From Nitrobacter hamburgensis X14 (GTDB lineage Bacteria; Pseudomonadota; Alphaproteobacteria; Rhizobiales; Xanthobacteraceae): DNA of 64,000 nt. This document shows, piece by piece, positions 8,801 to 17,913 of the stretch. Below the pieces are notes generated by a model. That model ran no database searches. It saw only the letters and a program-made list of their open reading frames with translations, and was not told where the DNA came from. Position numbers and translations under genes: made by a program. Position 1 is the stretch's first letter; the number at the start of each line of letters is the position of its first letter. The stretch lies in assembly GCF_000013885.1 (NCBI RefSeq), contig NC_007964.1, positions 2,776,001 to 2,840,000 on the forward strand, read 5' to 3'.

Positions 8801-11800
8801 AGAGGATAGGCGCCGCGAGGCGCTGGAAATCCGCCGCCTCTGTCGTCGCGATGCCGAGATGCCGAAGCTGGACCTGTCCCTGCGTCCACGCCAGGGTCTT
8901 CGCCCGGTCGAATGCGCTGCGGTCATGGTGCTTGTCGACCAGCCCCAGAAGTTCGTCTCGTGACGATGCGACAACGGTCCAGAAGGCGACCCGCGCAACC
9001 TTGCCGGCGGGTACCATCACGCGCTGCCTGAGCGAGAAGATCGGATCGAGAACCGTTCCCACCGTTTTCGAAAGCGGCTGGCCGTCCAGGATAGCGGTAG
9101 CGTCGGCAACCGAGCGGCCGCGGCCAAGGAAGCGGGCCCGATCGGTCTCATATTGCGGATCGGCGGCGACCTCGCCTTCCACGACAGCGAAATGGGCAGC
9201 CCAGAGCCGTGGCTCGTTGTTCGACCTCGGACGGCGAGTCGCGAGGAGCGCGCCGAACTCGGGAAGATGCTCGGTCTGCACGAACAGCTTGGAAAAGGCC
9301 GGATGGGCGTTGTCGGCGGCCGGCGCCGCCAGCACCACCTCCGCATAGGACGTGATTTCGATCTCGCGGGGCCGGCGTCCATTGTTGGTCAGGCTGACGC
9401 GGCGGACCTCGCCATCGTCCTCGCCTGAGACCAGGATGTCCGTGGTGGTCGTCAGGCTGCCGTCGCGATGGACGAACTGGGCATGGTCCTCGCCGAAGAA
9501 GACTTCCTCATGATCCGCACTGCCGCCGGCGGGCTGTGCACCGGCCGACCAGATCTTCCCGCTGCGGCTGTCCTTGAGAAAAAGGAACGATCCCCAGTCG
9601 TCGCGAGTCGCGTCTTCCCGCCAGCGCGTCACGGCGATGTCTTGCCAGCGGCTATAGCCGGCGCCGGTCGCGGTCAGCATCACCGCATAGCGCCCGTTCG
9701 AAAGCAGATGCGTGGCCGGCGGGCCGCCCGCCGATGGCGAAAGGCGGCGTACCGTCACGGCCTCGGTGACCGTCCCCGGAGGGGGTGACTTCACCTCCTC
9801 AGCACGGGGATGCACGATCGCAACTTCCATGGGTATGCGCTCCTGCAACAGAAGCTCGCTGGCCTTTATCATAGGCTCGCGATGGAACCTCGCGCGCATC
9901 AAGCCATCCTCCAGGGTGTTGGCGATGGCGACGATGGTCATGCCCTGGTGATGCGCCATGAACGCGCGCACGATCGCGACGTTCTCACCCGTCGGCAGAC
10001 GCGAGCGGGTGAAATCGAGAGCCTCGTAAAAGCCATAGCGGCCCCGGGCACCCATCGCCGCAAGCCGGACGTAGTTCGCTTGCGCGCCCGCCGGATCGAC
10101 CATGGCCGCCAGCGCCGTGGCATAGGGAGCGATCACGGCGTCCGCCGAGAGCCCGCGCTTGAGGCCGAGGCCGGGCACGCCGAAGTTGGAATATTGATAG
10201 GTGAATTCGATGTCGCGCGCGCTGTAGGCCGATTCTGAAACGCCCCAGGGAACCCCCAGGGATCGGCCATAGGCCTGCTGCCGTTTCACCACCAGACGGC
10301 CGGTCTGCCCAAGCAGACTGTCGTCGGGCGCGCGCATCACCAGCGACGGCATCAGGTATTCGAACATCGACCCCGACCAGGAAACCAGCGCCGCGCCGCC
10401 TCCGAGCGGCGTTACCGCCCGGCCGAGGCGGAACCAGTGCTGTGTCGGGACGTCGCCCTTGGCGATCGCAAACAAGCTCGCGAGCCGCGCTTCAGACGCG
10501 AGAAGGTCGTAGCAGCTTGGATCGAGGCCATTGTCGGCGAGCGAATAGCCGATCGAAAGCAGCTTCCGGTCGGGATCGAGGAGAAATGCGAAATCCATCG
10601 CCAGCGCCATTTCGCGCGCCGTATCGGCGATCCCCTTCAACCGCCCGTTCAGGGGGCGGGCGGGGTCGGCAATACCGGGACGATCGCGCAAAAGTTCGAA
10701 CCCGATCCTCTTCAACGCCCCGATCCAGAACAGGAGGTCGGGTGTGTCGCGGCCCTCGGACATGGGGATGGGCATGGGCATGATGCTGCGGGCGGCCTCG
10801 GCTGCCTTTTCGGCAAGCCGGTTCAGGGAGGCGGCTATCGACTCGATCGCCTCAGCGCCGTTCAACCGGGCCTCGATCTCGTCGAGAGCGGCGATGAGCG
10901 GCTGCCCTCTGCCCCCCGCGTTCGTCGGCAGAGCGTCGGTAGCCTCGCGCGCCAGTCGGAGGGCATCCTTCATCCCGGCCCTCACATCCGGCATGCGCGC
11001 CGGATCCATCCATTCTTCGCAGGCGTTGGCGAGCGCGATCAGATGGCCGGCAAGATTGCCGCTGTCGACCGACGAGACATAGGCGGGGTCGAGCGCGCGC
11101 AGATCCTGCGTATCGTACCAGTTGAAGAAGTGACCCTTGAACCGGGCGAGCTTCCGCATCGAGCCGAGCGCCGCCTCCAGACGCTCGACGGTCTCGGTCG
11201 TTCCCGCCCAGCCGAAGTCGCGGGCGGCGACGGCGGACAGGAGATAAAGTCCGATGTTGGTGGGCGAGGTGCGGCGCGCGAGCGCGGGCTTCGGATCCTC
11301 CTGGAAGTTGTCGGGCGGCAGCATGTTGTCGTCCGGCGTCACGAACGTCTCGAAATAGCGCCAGGTGCGGCGCGCTATGAGGCGCAAGTCGGTCGCATCT
11401 GCCGGCGAAATCGAAAGCCGGCGCGCGATCGGCGGCGCCCGGCTGATCCGGAAGGCGAGTGCCGGCGCGCATGCCCACAGCAGTCCGAAAGGCAGGACGA
11501 GCGGCCAGGATGCCGGGGCGGCCGCGAGCGTGAGCGCCGCCAGGGCCAAGCCGAGCGCCACGCTCCCCGCCATCTCACGATAGAAGCCGACCATGCGCAG
11601 CCGAGCCGCCGCCGTCGATTTCGCTGCCGTGGTCCATTCGAGGAGATGACGGCGAGTCACGAACAGTCGCAGCAGGGTTCTGGCGATGGCGTCTGCCGCC
11701 CGTTGCGCTTGGTCGGGCAGAAAGGAGACCGTGAGCGACGTCTGGGCGGCCGCGAGGCGGAGACTTCCGGCAAGCACGCCGAGATGGTTGCGCACGCGAA

Positions 11801-14399
11801 GCCCAGCACGACGTGGCAGGACTGAGAAGACGCTCGGGAGGAATGCCGGGATGGCAATGGTGGCGAGGACGAGCAGGAGCCCGATGATGGCGGCCGGCAT
11901 CGGCAGCAACCAGCACAAGACGACGGCCATCAGCGTGATCGGCGCAAGCAGCGACCGTCTCAGATTGTCCAGCATCCTCCAGCGACCGAGGAGCGGCATC
12001 GCCCCGCCGCGGCCAACGATCCAGGGCAAGAGCTGCCAGTCGCCACGGACCCAACGATGCTGGCGCTTGGCAGCAACGTTGTATCGATTCGGAAACTCCT
12101 CGACGACCTCGATGTCGGACGCGAGGCCCGCGCGGGCAAAAACACCTTCGAAGAGATCGTGGCTGAGGAGGGTGTTGTCAGGCACGCGCCCGGCGAGCGC
12201 CGCCTCGAAAGCATCGACGTCATAGATACCCTTACCGGTGTAGGTGCCCTCGCCGAACAGGTCCTGGTAGACGTCGGAGATCGCCGCCGCATACGGGTCT
12301 ATGCCCGCGGGACCCGAAGACACCCTTTGATAGGCGGACCCCTCGCGTCCGAGCGGTAGCGCGGGTGTGACGCGCGGCTGCATGATCGCATAGCCGGCTA
12401 TGACCCTCTGCTCGCGTTGGCTGAACTGCGGCCGGTTCACCGGGTGAGCCATCTTGCCGACCATGCGGCGCGCGGCATCGCGCGGCAGTCTGGTGTCGGC
12501 ATCGAGGGTGATGACGAAGCGGACATTGTCCGGAACACGAGGCGCCTGCCCCGCCACCGCCACGAAGGTTGTGTCGAGAGCCCCACGCAGAAGCCGGTTG
12601 AGTTCGTGCAGCTTGCCGCGCTTGCGCTCCCATCCCATCCACACATTCTCGCTGGCATTGAATACGCGGCGGCGATGCAGAAGGAGAAAACGGTCGCCAT
12701 CCGGTCCGGGGCCATAAAGGCGGTTCAGACGTGCGATAGCCTCGGCCGCGACCCCGAGCGGATGTGCGTCACCCTCGACGATCTCCCGGTCCGCGTCGAC
12801 GCCGTCCGAAAGAAGAGCGAAGGTCAGGTCCCCGCCGGAGCCGGCGAGATGATGGACTTCGAGCCGCTCGACCTGTTCCAGGAGATCGGCCTCATTGGTC
12901 AACAGCGTCGGAACGGCAACGAGCGTCCGAAACGATTTCGGGACACCCTCAGCGAGTTCGAGACCGGGCAAAATGGTCGCACCGAAGCTCCACGTGATCG
13001 CACGGTTGACCAGCGCGGTTGCCACCTCGGTCATCGGCACGAATCCCGCCACGGCAAATAAGACAACCCAGCGGGCGTCGAGGCCCGAAGCCGAAAGTGT
13101 CCATAGGCCGAGGGCCAGTAGGGCCGCGGTGACGAACAGGATGACCCCGACGTAGCCGACGACGCCGGGGCGCAGGCTGAGACGGCTGATCCGCAGTCGG
13201 GCACCCGGCCTGAAGCCGATCGTCCGTTCGAACGCACGGCGCCCCTCGGCGATCAGATGATAGCCGGGATCCCCAACTCTCTCGCGTTCCTCGGGATCAT
13301 GCGCTTCCATGGCCGCTCTGGACGATACCGACAACACCTGCTCGGCGATCTTGATCTCGGTCAATAGCGAGCCGCGTGCGAGTTCCTCGATCGCGCTTCG
13401 GTAAAGATTGCGGGTCGGGAAATCCATCGCGGCAAACGCACTTCCAACGCGAAGCCGCTTATCGACGAGACTGAGGCTCTCGAACAGATCCGCCCAGTCG
13501 ATGTCGGAGATCAGTCGCATGCTGGTGATAACGTTGCGGACGGAAACGTTGGACGCGCCCAGCCTGTGCTGGGCATTCTGCACGACACCCTCGATCGAGG
13601 ACTCCTGCAGACAGAGTCGCTCAGCGAGCAAGCCGAGCGCGGGAGTTGTTCTCGGATCCTGATCCCTCAGGCGCTTGGCGAGTTGCGCTGCGAACACCTC
13701 CGACAGGGGCGCATTCAAACGCGCGCCGATATCAGCGTCGAGCGCGGAGTGCCCACCTCCTGATTCCAGAAGCCTGTCGGCGAGCCCGTCCGCATCCGCG
13801 CGTTCTCCGCGTCCAGCAACCATCTGGTCTGCCAATCGTCGCAGGTTCTCGATGAGGACGATGCGAAGGGTGATCGCAACGGCCCATAATTCGCCGATCG
13901 TAAGCGGCTGAACCTGCTGATAGGCTGCAATAAACCGGCGCAGTATCTCCAGATCGAAGTGACTGTCTGTGTGGGCGACAAAAGCCCAGGCCAAGCCGAA
14001 TACGCGCGGATATCCGACGAACGGACCGCCCGCCAGTTTAGGCAGCTGCCGGTAGTAGCCCGGCGGCAGATCAGCTCGGATTTCGCGGATCTGCTCTTCG
14101 ACCAGGTGATAGTTGTCGAGTAGCCATTCCGCCGCGGGGACCACGCCTCGGCCGCTTTCGAGATCAGAAGCGCAGATGCGATAGGCCGCCAGCAAGGCGG
14201 CGGCATTGTCACTTAACCGGGCTTGCAGAGATCTGACTAGCGGCGGTCGCGTCGTGACCTCCTGCGCTGCGGCCAAGCTTTCCGCATGCTGTTCCAGTCG
14301 TTCGATACCGAATAGTTCCTCGCGCACAGGCGCAGTGGCGTTCCACGGTGCTGGTCGAGGGCGGGACCATGGACCGCTGTGGAGGAAAGTCTGAAGCAT
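5862..14399 (-). CDS. cgs: Cyclic beta-1,2-glucan synthase
   Basis: At 2845 residues this matches the size of NdvB/ChvB/Cgs (about 2830-2870), the inner-membrane enzymes that initiate, elongate and cyclise periplasmic beta-1,2-glucans from UDP-glucose. Membrane segments are visible near residues 400-440, 815-860 and 940-985. The GT84 glycosyltransferase core has ITLDADTRLP at about 632 and WVRGDWQLLPW at about 786. The C-terminal GH94-type phosphorylase half, which sets ring size, includes WWLPYSGQGVRTRISDDR (about 2433) and GTGDWNDGMNRVGEDGRGES (about 2530). Start ATG 14399 has GGAAAGG at a good distance; an extension to 14534 is in frame but looks non-coding. No NdvA/ChvA-type exporter lies beside it. 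Cyclic glucans act in osmoadaptation and host interaction. Confidence 0.93.
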   Translation of the reverse strand: MLQTFLHSGPWSRPRPAPWNATAPVREELFGIERLEQHAESLAAAQEVTTRPPLVRSLQARLSDNAAALLAAYRICASDLESGRGVVPAAEWLLDNYHLVEEQIREIRADLPPGYYRQLPKLAGGPFVGYPRVFGLAWAFVAHTDSHFDLEILRRFIAAYQQVQPLTIGELWAVAITLRIVLIENLRRLADQMVAGRGERADADGLADRLLESGGGHSALDADIGARLNAPLSEVFAAQLAKRLRDQDPRTTPALGLLAERLCLQESSIEGVVQNAQHRLGASNVSVRNVITSMRLISDIDWADLFESLSLVDKRLRVGSAFAAMDFPTRNLYRSAIEELARGSLLTEIKIAEQVLSVSSRAAMEAHDPEERERVGDPGYHLIAEGRRAFERTIGFRPGARLRISRLSLRPGVVGYVGVILFVTAALLALGLWTLSASGLDARWVVLFAVAGFVPMTEVATALVNRAITWSFGATILPGLELAEGVPKSFRTLVAVPTLLTNEADLLEQVERLEVHHLAGSGGDLTFALLSDGVDADREIVEGDAHPLGVAAEAIARLNRLYGPGPDGDRFLLLHRRRVFNASENVWMGWERKRGKLHELNRLLRGALDTTFVAVAGQAPRVPDNVRFVITLDADTRLPRDAARRMVGKMAHPVNRPQFSQREQRVIAGYAIMQPRVTPALPLGREGSAYQRVSSGPAGIDPYAAAISDVYQDLFGEGTYTGKGIYDVDAFEAALAGRVPDNTLLSHDLFEGVFARAGLASDIEVVEEFPNRYNVAAKRQHRWVRGDWQLLPWIVGRGGAMPLLGRWRMLDNLRRSLLAPITLMAVVLCWLLPMPAAIIGLLLVLATIAIPAFLPSVFSVLPRRAGLRVRNHLGVLAGSLRLAAAQTSLTVSFLPDQAQRAADAIARTLLRLFVTRRHLLEWTTAAKSTAAARLRMVGFYREMAGSVALGLALAALTLAAAPASWPLVLPFGLLWACAPALAFRISRAPPIARRLSISPADATDLRLIARRTWRYFETFVTPDDNMLPPDNFQEDPKPALARRTSPTNIGLYLLSAVAARDFGWAGTTETVERLEAALGSMRKLARFKGHFFNWYDTQDLRALDPAYVSSVDSGNLAGHLIALANACEEWMDPARMPDVRAGMKDALRLAREATDALPTNAGGRGQPLIAALDEIEARLNGAEAIESIAASLNRLAEKAAEAARSIMPMPIPMSEGRDTPDLLFWIGALKRIGFELLRDRPGIADPARPLNGRLKGIADTAREMALAMDFAFLLDPDRKLLSIGYSLADNGLDPSCYDLLASEARLASLFAIAKGDVPTQHWFRLGRAVTPLGGGAALVSWSGSMFEYLMPSLVMRAPDDSLLGQTGRLVVKRQQAYGRSLGVPWGVSESAYSARDIEFTYQYSNFGVPGLGLKRGLSADAVIAPYATALAAMVDPAGAQANYVRLAAMGARGRYGFYEALDFTRSRLPTGENVAIVRAFMAHHQGMTIVAIANTLEDGLMRARFHREPMIKASELLLQERIPMEVAIVHPRAEEVKSPPPGTVTEAVTVRRLSPSAGGPPATHLLSNGRYAVMLTATGAGYSRWQDIAVTRWREDATRDDWGSFLFLKDSRSGKIWSAGAQPAGGSADHEEVFFGEDHAQFVHRDGSLTTTTDILVSGEDDGEVRRVSLTNNGRRPREIEITSYAEVVLAAPAADNAHPAFSKLFVQTEHLPEFGALLATRRPRSNNEPRLWAAHFAVVEGEVAADPQYETDRARFLGRGRSVADATAILDGQPLSKTVGTVLDPIFSLRQRVMVPAGKVARVAFWTVVASSRDELLGLVDKHHDRSAFDRAKTLAWTQGQVQLRHLGIATTEAADFQRLAAPILYADSRFRAPSEAIMRGAGAQSSLWPYAISGDLPIVVLRINDVEDMAQVAQLLRAHEYWRMKRLAVDLVIVNEHAASYMQDLQIAIETAVRSSQSRPRVGHIPAQGAVFTLRADLMNAEARSLLHAAARVVLHAHRGPIADQLARIRPPSGGSLPPRHPRAAIPARQPVAVKTASLEFFNGLGGFDKDGREYVTVLDGARISPAPWINVIANSGFGFQISTEGSGYTWAENSRENQLTQWSNDPVADPAVEAIYVRDEVTGDLWSPTAQPIRDGGHYVARHGFGYSRFEHDANGIALDLLQFVPLSDPVKISRLTLRNHSGRARRLSITAYVEWVLGTSRGASAPFIVTEIDAATGAILARNPWNGAFPGRIAFADLSGRQTAWTADRTEFVGRNGALQAPAALARGRALSGAVGAGLDPCAALATSIELEAGETVEIVWLLGQCGSVEGARALIARTREADLDAVLASVTDHWETLLGAVRVKTPDRTMDLMLNGWLLYQTLACRVLARSAFYQASGAYGFRDQLQDTMALSFAAPDETRRHLLRAAARQFVEGDVQHWWLPYSGQGVRTRISDDRVWLAFAAATYITASGDTAVLDEVVPFLEGTPLGDGEHDAFFQPMIADERASLFEHCARGLDQCLDLTGEHGLPLIGTGDWNDGMNRVGEDGRGESVWLGWLLVRTIALFAPFADSRDPGRADRWRTHAASVQAAIEREAWDGEWYRRATFDDGTWLGSKESEECRIDSIAQSWAVLSEIADPERAARAMAALDRHLIRRDDGLALLFTPPFDITPRDPGYIKGYPPGLRENGGQYSHAAMWAIMAFAKLGEGACAADLFSLVNPINHARTLGEVERYKVEPYVVAADVYSVSPHTGRGGWTWYTGSAAWMYRAGIESILGIRCEGAFLVVAPCIPSAWPGFEAAVKVASTHYDIRVRNLSGVGRNVVEAVLDGAAVGRTEGVVRVPLDGKKHVLAIHLGSGQP

Positions 14400-14725
14400 T
14401 CGCGCCTTTCCGGCCGGCGCGGATAGCGCCGTATGCGAGGGTAGACTGTCGCCCTTTCCAGAGCGATTTATTAACAATGGCCGTAGCTGCTTTTCCGTAG
14501 ACCGGATTCGTTCTTGAGAACGAAATAGAGTCAAACCCAGAACTTCACGAACGAGCTTCGCACTCGCAGCGAGCGACGCGCGGTTTCTTCGGCAAGATTC
14601 AAAATTGGCTGATCAGAATCATTCCCAAGCAACGCCCAAGTCGAAGATGTGGCTGGCATGAAGCGGGTCCTCTCTGCCCTGAAGACCGATACGGCGAAGC
14701 GGGATGAACTCGATGAAACACACCA
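14400..14725. other. Upstream region of glucan synthase, no gene
   Basis: The gap between the glucan synthase start and the stop of the small protein at 14726 should hold the glucan synthase promoter. No EcfG, Crp/Fnr or other consensus stands out, and no reading frame is supported. Confidence 0.4.
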
Positions 14726-14977
14726 TTAACTTGCGGCATCGACTTTAGTACGGACCCTCGTTTTCGCATTAAACACTTCCACGCGGAGCATCGGAAATTT
14801 TTCTAGAAGTTCTTCACCCGCCGCTTTGGCGGCTTGTTCATCGGCAAAGTTACCCTTGAGCTTTCCGTCCACGACCATTGCAAAACCCTCAGTCGGGATG
14901 ATATCCGCGCGCTGAGCGTTCCGAGGCCGAAGCTCCTCTGCCTGAGTTTCTTTCGGCTTATACTTAATGGTTTTCAT
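14726..14977 (-). CDS. Small basic conserved-looking protein
   Basis: This 83-residue soluble protein begins MKTIKYKPKE. It contains GFAMVVDGKLKGNFADEQAA followed by a helical KAAGEELLEKFPMLRVEVFN segment, the beta-beta-alpha-beta layout of a small single-domain protein. ATG 14977 is chosen because AGG precedes it and the longer frame upstream looks unrelated. I do not recognise the family; similar short proteins occur in Bradyrhizobiaceae as hypothetical proteins. It lies between the glucan synthase and cspA on the same strand. Confidence 0.65.
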   Translation of the reverse strand: MKTIKYKPKETQAEELRPRNAQRADIIPTEGFAMVVDGKLKGNFADEQAAKAAGEELLEKFPMLRVEVFNAKTRVRTKVDAAS

Positions 14978-15425
14978 GGCTACCTGATTTCTTGGGATCG
15001 CGTCATTATGTGTGCACTCCCGGTGGAACGCGGATGATGTGATTTTGGCTCTTACCGGCACGATCGTCCGGAAAAAAGGATGCCGATCCTGCATTCGCGA
15101 TTCCAGCATCGCTGGCTCATATCGCGCGGCAGCGAGATCGTCTTGCCCGCATTCGGCGGACATGTCGCAACACCAGCTTCAGCAAGACCTAGGTGCTGCG
15201 GACGTTCAGCACGATCACTGCGACTGAGCGCCTTTATTGTGCGCTCATTCGGACCAAAATAGCCATGGCTATCTTCGGAGCGAACGCCGCACGATAAGCA
15301 AAAGACCGCCGGCTTTACGGCTGGCGATCTTCATCTCACTCCGATACCTGAGCACACCTCCCACTGAGAGACGCGCACCCGATCTAGAGGTCCCAGTACA
15401 TCCGTGGGTATCTCAAATCGGCAAT
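14978..15425. other. Intergenic region between small protein and cspA
   Basis: Several short open frames cross this 448-base stretch, but none shows a domain or a ribosome binding site. It contains the putative cspA terminator at 15307-15326 and presumably the promoter of the 83-residue protein. Nothing else was recognised. Confidence 0.4.
15307..15326 (-). terminator. Putative terminator of cspA transcript
   Basis: A 7-bp stem (CGCCGGC with GCTGGCG, one G-T pair) closes a 6-base loop. On the minus strand it is followed by GTCTTTTGCTT, a short U-rich tract. It lies about 100 bases after the cspA stop, in the right orientation to end that transcript. Confidence 0.45.
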
Positions 15426-15635
15426 TTAATCGACGCGAAGATTCTCCGCGCTGGTCTTGCCGCGCATGCTGTCGGTCTTGGCCTCGAACGAAACCTTCTG
15501 ACCGTCGTTGAGGGAGCTCAAGCCAGCGCGTTCGACCGCGCTGGTATGAACGAAGATATCCTGCCCGCCACCGTCAGGCTGAATAAAGCCGAAGCCCTTT
15601 GTCGCGTTGAACCACTTCACTGTTCCAGTTGCCAT
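15426..15635 (-). CDS. cspA: Cold-shock protein CspA family
   Basis: This 69-residue single cold-shock domain is a five-strand OB fold that binds single-stranded RNA and DNA and melts RNA structure. RNP1 is KGFGFI and RNP2 is DIFVHTSA; TGTVKWFNATKGFGFI is the classic N-terminal strand pair. Length and sequence are typical of alphaproteobacterial Csp paralogues, several of which are not cold-induced. About 208 bases separate it from the sensor kinase stop upstream, leaving room for a regulated leader. Confidence 0.95.
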   Translation of the reverse strand: MATGTVKWFNATKGFGFIQPDGGGQDIFVHTSAVERAGLSSLNDGQKVSFEAKTDSMRGKTSAENLRVD

Positions 15636-15690
15636 TTATAGTCTCCAAGATGCGCGAAAGCGCGTTCGCTCGCACGACCTCCGTGCGGGC

Positions 15691-15704
15691 TTGATCGAGT
15701 TCAA
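15691..15704. promoter_or_regulatory. Possible Fnr/FixK-like box upstream of cspA
   Basis: TTGATCGAGTTCAA matches the TTGA-N6-TCAA frame of Fnr/FixK operators, 56 bases or more upstream of the cspA start. The inner bases match only one half-site well. Two Crp/Fnr regulators are encoded nearby, but one such match can be chance. Confidence 0.25.
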
Positions 15705-15843
15705 CGATGTCTTGGGAATAGAGCCGGTTTCGGCGCGGTCAACAAGCCAGAGCGATAGTTCGAACCTAGTTTAGGTATGGTGGCTTAGAGAAAATACAAG
15801 GGCCGATCAAATCACATCACATTTGATGCCCTGCGTTGACGCT

Positions 15844-16914
15844 TTACGCGGTATGGACAGCGTCCGTGGTGAACGTCGCATGGGTGATGGCCACGGTTGT
15901 CCCCGCGAGGCTGGCCGAAGTCTCGACAGTGGCGCCAAGTTGCTGGGTGAGCGCCTTGACGATGCCCGTGCCGAGCCCTGTTTTCGGCTGGGCAAAGACG
16001 TCGTCCGGCTTGCCGATGCCATTGTCTGCGACCGACAGCTTCCAATTCGTGCCATGGACTTCGTATGCGACGGAGATTCGGCCATCGACTTTATCGTCGG
16101 GGAATGCGTGCTTTAAGGCATTCATAACAAGCTCGGTGACGATCAAGCCGAGGCTTTCAGCCTGCCGGGGAGTGGCACGGCCTCCCGCGCCAACTACTTT
16201 CAGCGAGATTGGTCGTGTGTCACCGATCATCGACGTCGCGAGTGTCTCGCACAGCCTTGAGAGATAAGGCACCATTTCGATCGGTCCGCTAGCTCCGGAT
16301 CCGTGGAGTTGTTGTTGCACGGCCGCAACCGACATGACGCGCTTGTGGGCGTCTTGTAGGTGGACGCGCGTCTCCTCCGATTCCACAGTCTTCGCCTTCA
16401 TCAAGATGATGCTGGCGATGATTTGTAGGCTGTTGGAGATCCGGTGCTGAAGCTCATCGAGGAGCACATCCTTTTGCTTCAGCAACTCGTCCTTTTCGCG
16501 CTCCAGAGCGTGTTGCGCAGTGACGTCTTCCATGCCGAGCAGAATGGTCGCGCCGGCGCCATGCTCGTAAAAGACCTGACGTGCGTTCAGACAGATTCTT
16601 CGGTGTCCGAGATCGGGGAATTCATGCTCGACCTCGTAGCTCTCCATCACCCCGTGCTGAGGTATGATTTTTTCGAGCAATTCTCGAAGTTTCGGAATGT
16701 CCCATTGCCCGTCACCCAATGCATACAAATGCCGGCCTTGGGTATTTTCGGGGCTGACTTTGAAGACTGAATAGAAAGAGCGGCTTGCGGCCACCACGCG
16801 CAGTTCCTTGTCCAGCACGAGAACCGGTTCGCGGACTGTGTCCACGATGCCCTGAGCGAGCGCGCAGGCATCCACGACGTCGGTGAACTGCTCTTTGAAA
16901 GCCGTGGAGTGCAA
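15844..16914 (-). CDS. PAS-containing HisKA_2/HWE-like sensor kinase
   Basis: This 356-residue soluble histidine kinase has a PAS domain at about residues 22-135. The dimerisation box DELQHRISNSLQIIASI follows with His157, then a catalytic domain with N-box TELVMNALKHA (Asn265), G1 DNGIG (297-301) and G2 GLGTGI (313-318). There are no membrane segments, so it senses a cytoplasmic cue, perhaps redox or light through PAS; no cofactor residue can be named. No response regulator lies nearby, so it is an orphan. It is divergent from the Crp/Fnr gene at 17199 across a 284-base shared upstream region. Kinases of this class often feed the alphaproteobacterial general stress response, which is inference here. 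Confidence 0.88.
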   Translation of the reverse strand: MHSTAFKEQFTDVVDACALAQGIVDTVREPVLVLDKELRVVAASRSFYSVFKVSPENTQGRHLYALGDGQWDIPKLRELLEKIIPQHGVMESYEVEHEFPDLGHRRICLNARQVFYEHGAGATILLGMEDVTAQHALEREKDELLKQKDVLLDELQHRISNSLQIIASIILMKAKTVESEETRVHLQDAHKRVMSVAAVQQQLHGSGASGPIEMVPYLSRLCETLATSMIGDTRPISLKVVGAGGRATPRQAESLGLIVTELVMNALKHAFPDDKVDGRISVAYEVHGTNWKLSVADNGIGKPDDVFAQPKTGLGTGIVKALTQQLGATVETSASLAGTTVAITHATFTTDAVHTA

Positions 16915-17198
16915 AATTGTCGCAGTACTGGTACGCGCTTCGAATCTCCTGGCGGCGCGACCGCGCCGGGAGTCACTGGATCAACGCAAGGGCCGGCGAA
17001 CCCACAGAACGTCCAGCGTTTGAAGCATAGCGTCGATGCCGGCGGAGGACTGTATAAGATTGCTCACGAGCCCCAGGCGGAGGGCGTCGTGATGAAAACT
17101 TCCCGCCCTATGCTTCAGAATTCTCTAAGATGCGGTCAACATTTGGATCCGCCACGCGTCTCCGGTGCACGGAAGGACCAAAAAACGAGGATCCCATC

Positions 17199-17885
17199 AT
17201 GAAACGGAAAGCGAAACCGGGATTCGATCCCAAGGCCTTTCTCGCCAAGGCGGCCGAAGGACGGGCCATCTCCAAGCACCAAATGAATCAAGTCCTCTTC
17301 GCGCAGGGCGATCCGGCCGATTCGGTCCTTTATATCCAACACGGAAAGGTGAAGATGACCGTGAACTCCGCAGAAGGTAAGGAAGCGGTAGTCGCCATCC
17401 TGGGACCCGATGAGTTTTGCGGCGAAGGTTGTCTCGCGGGCCAGCGTCGCCGCATGGCGACCGCGACGGCAATGACCGACTGCGAGATCATGCAGGTGGA
17501 TAAGAGCACGATGGTCCGCATCCTCCATGACGAACCGACGTTTTCCGAGATGTTCGTCGCGCATCTGCTAGCTCGAACGATCCGCATTGAGGAGGACCTG
17601 GTCGATCAACTGTTCAATTCGAGTGAGAAGCGGCTGGCGCGCGCCCTCCTTCTGTTGGCCAATTTCGGCAAGGAGGGCAAACCTGAGCCGATCATCGCCA
17701 AAGTCAGCCAGGAGACGTTGGCCGACATGATCGGGACCACGCGATCGCGCGTGAGCCATTTCATGAACAAATTCCGGAAACTGGGCTTCATCGAATATAA
17801 CGGCACTTTGAAGGTTCACAGTTCATTGTTGAGCGTCGTTCTGCACGATCATCCGCAGATCAGACGCGACGGTGAGGAAACTTGA
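17199..17885 (+). CDS. Crp/Fnr-family transcription regulator
   Basis: This 228-residue regulator has an N-terminal cyclic-nucleotide-like beta barrel (about residues 30-120, including GDPADSVLYIQHGKVKM) and a long dimer helix. The C-terminal winged HTH has recognition segment QETLADMIGTTRSRVSHFMN. There is no Fnr-type cysteine cluster. The ATG at 17199 is chosen; an in-frame start at 17130 would add a non-homologous tail. It is convergent with the alcohol dehydrogenase, 28 bases apart. The recognition helix (TTRSRVSHFMNKF) is of the kind seen in many Bradyrhizobium paralogues. Its effector is unknown. Confidence 0.9.
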   Translation: MKRKAKPGFDPKAFLAKAAEGRAISKHQMNQVLFAQGDPADSVLYIQHGKVKMTVNSAEGKEAVVAILGPDEFCGEGCLAGQRRRMATATAMTDCEIMQVDKSTMVRILHDEPTFSEMFVAHLLARTIRIEEDLVDQLFNSSEKRLARALLLLANFGKEGKPEPIIAKVSQETLADMIGTTRSRVSHFMNKFRKLGFIEYNGTLKVHSSLLSVVLHDHPQIRRDGEET

Positions 17886-17913
17886 CCAGCCCGCAGCGCA
17901 TAGTGATGCTCTG

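Noticed and set aside
7386..8963. 525-codon plus-strand frame inside the glucan synthase
   Set aside because: It lies entirely opposite conserved GH94 sequence and shows Arg/Gly/His-rich shadow composition.
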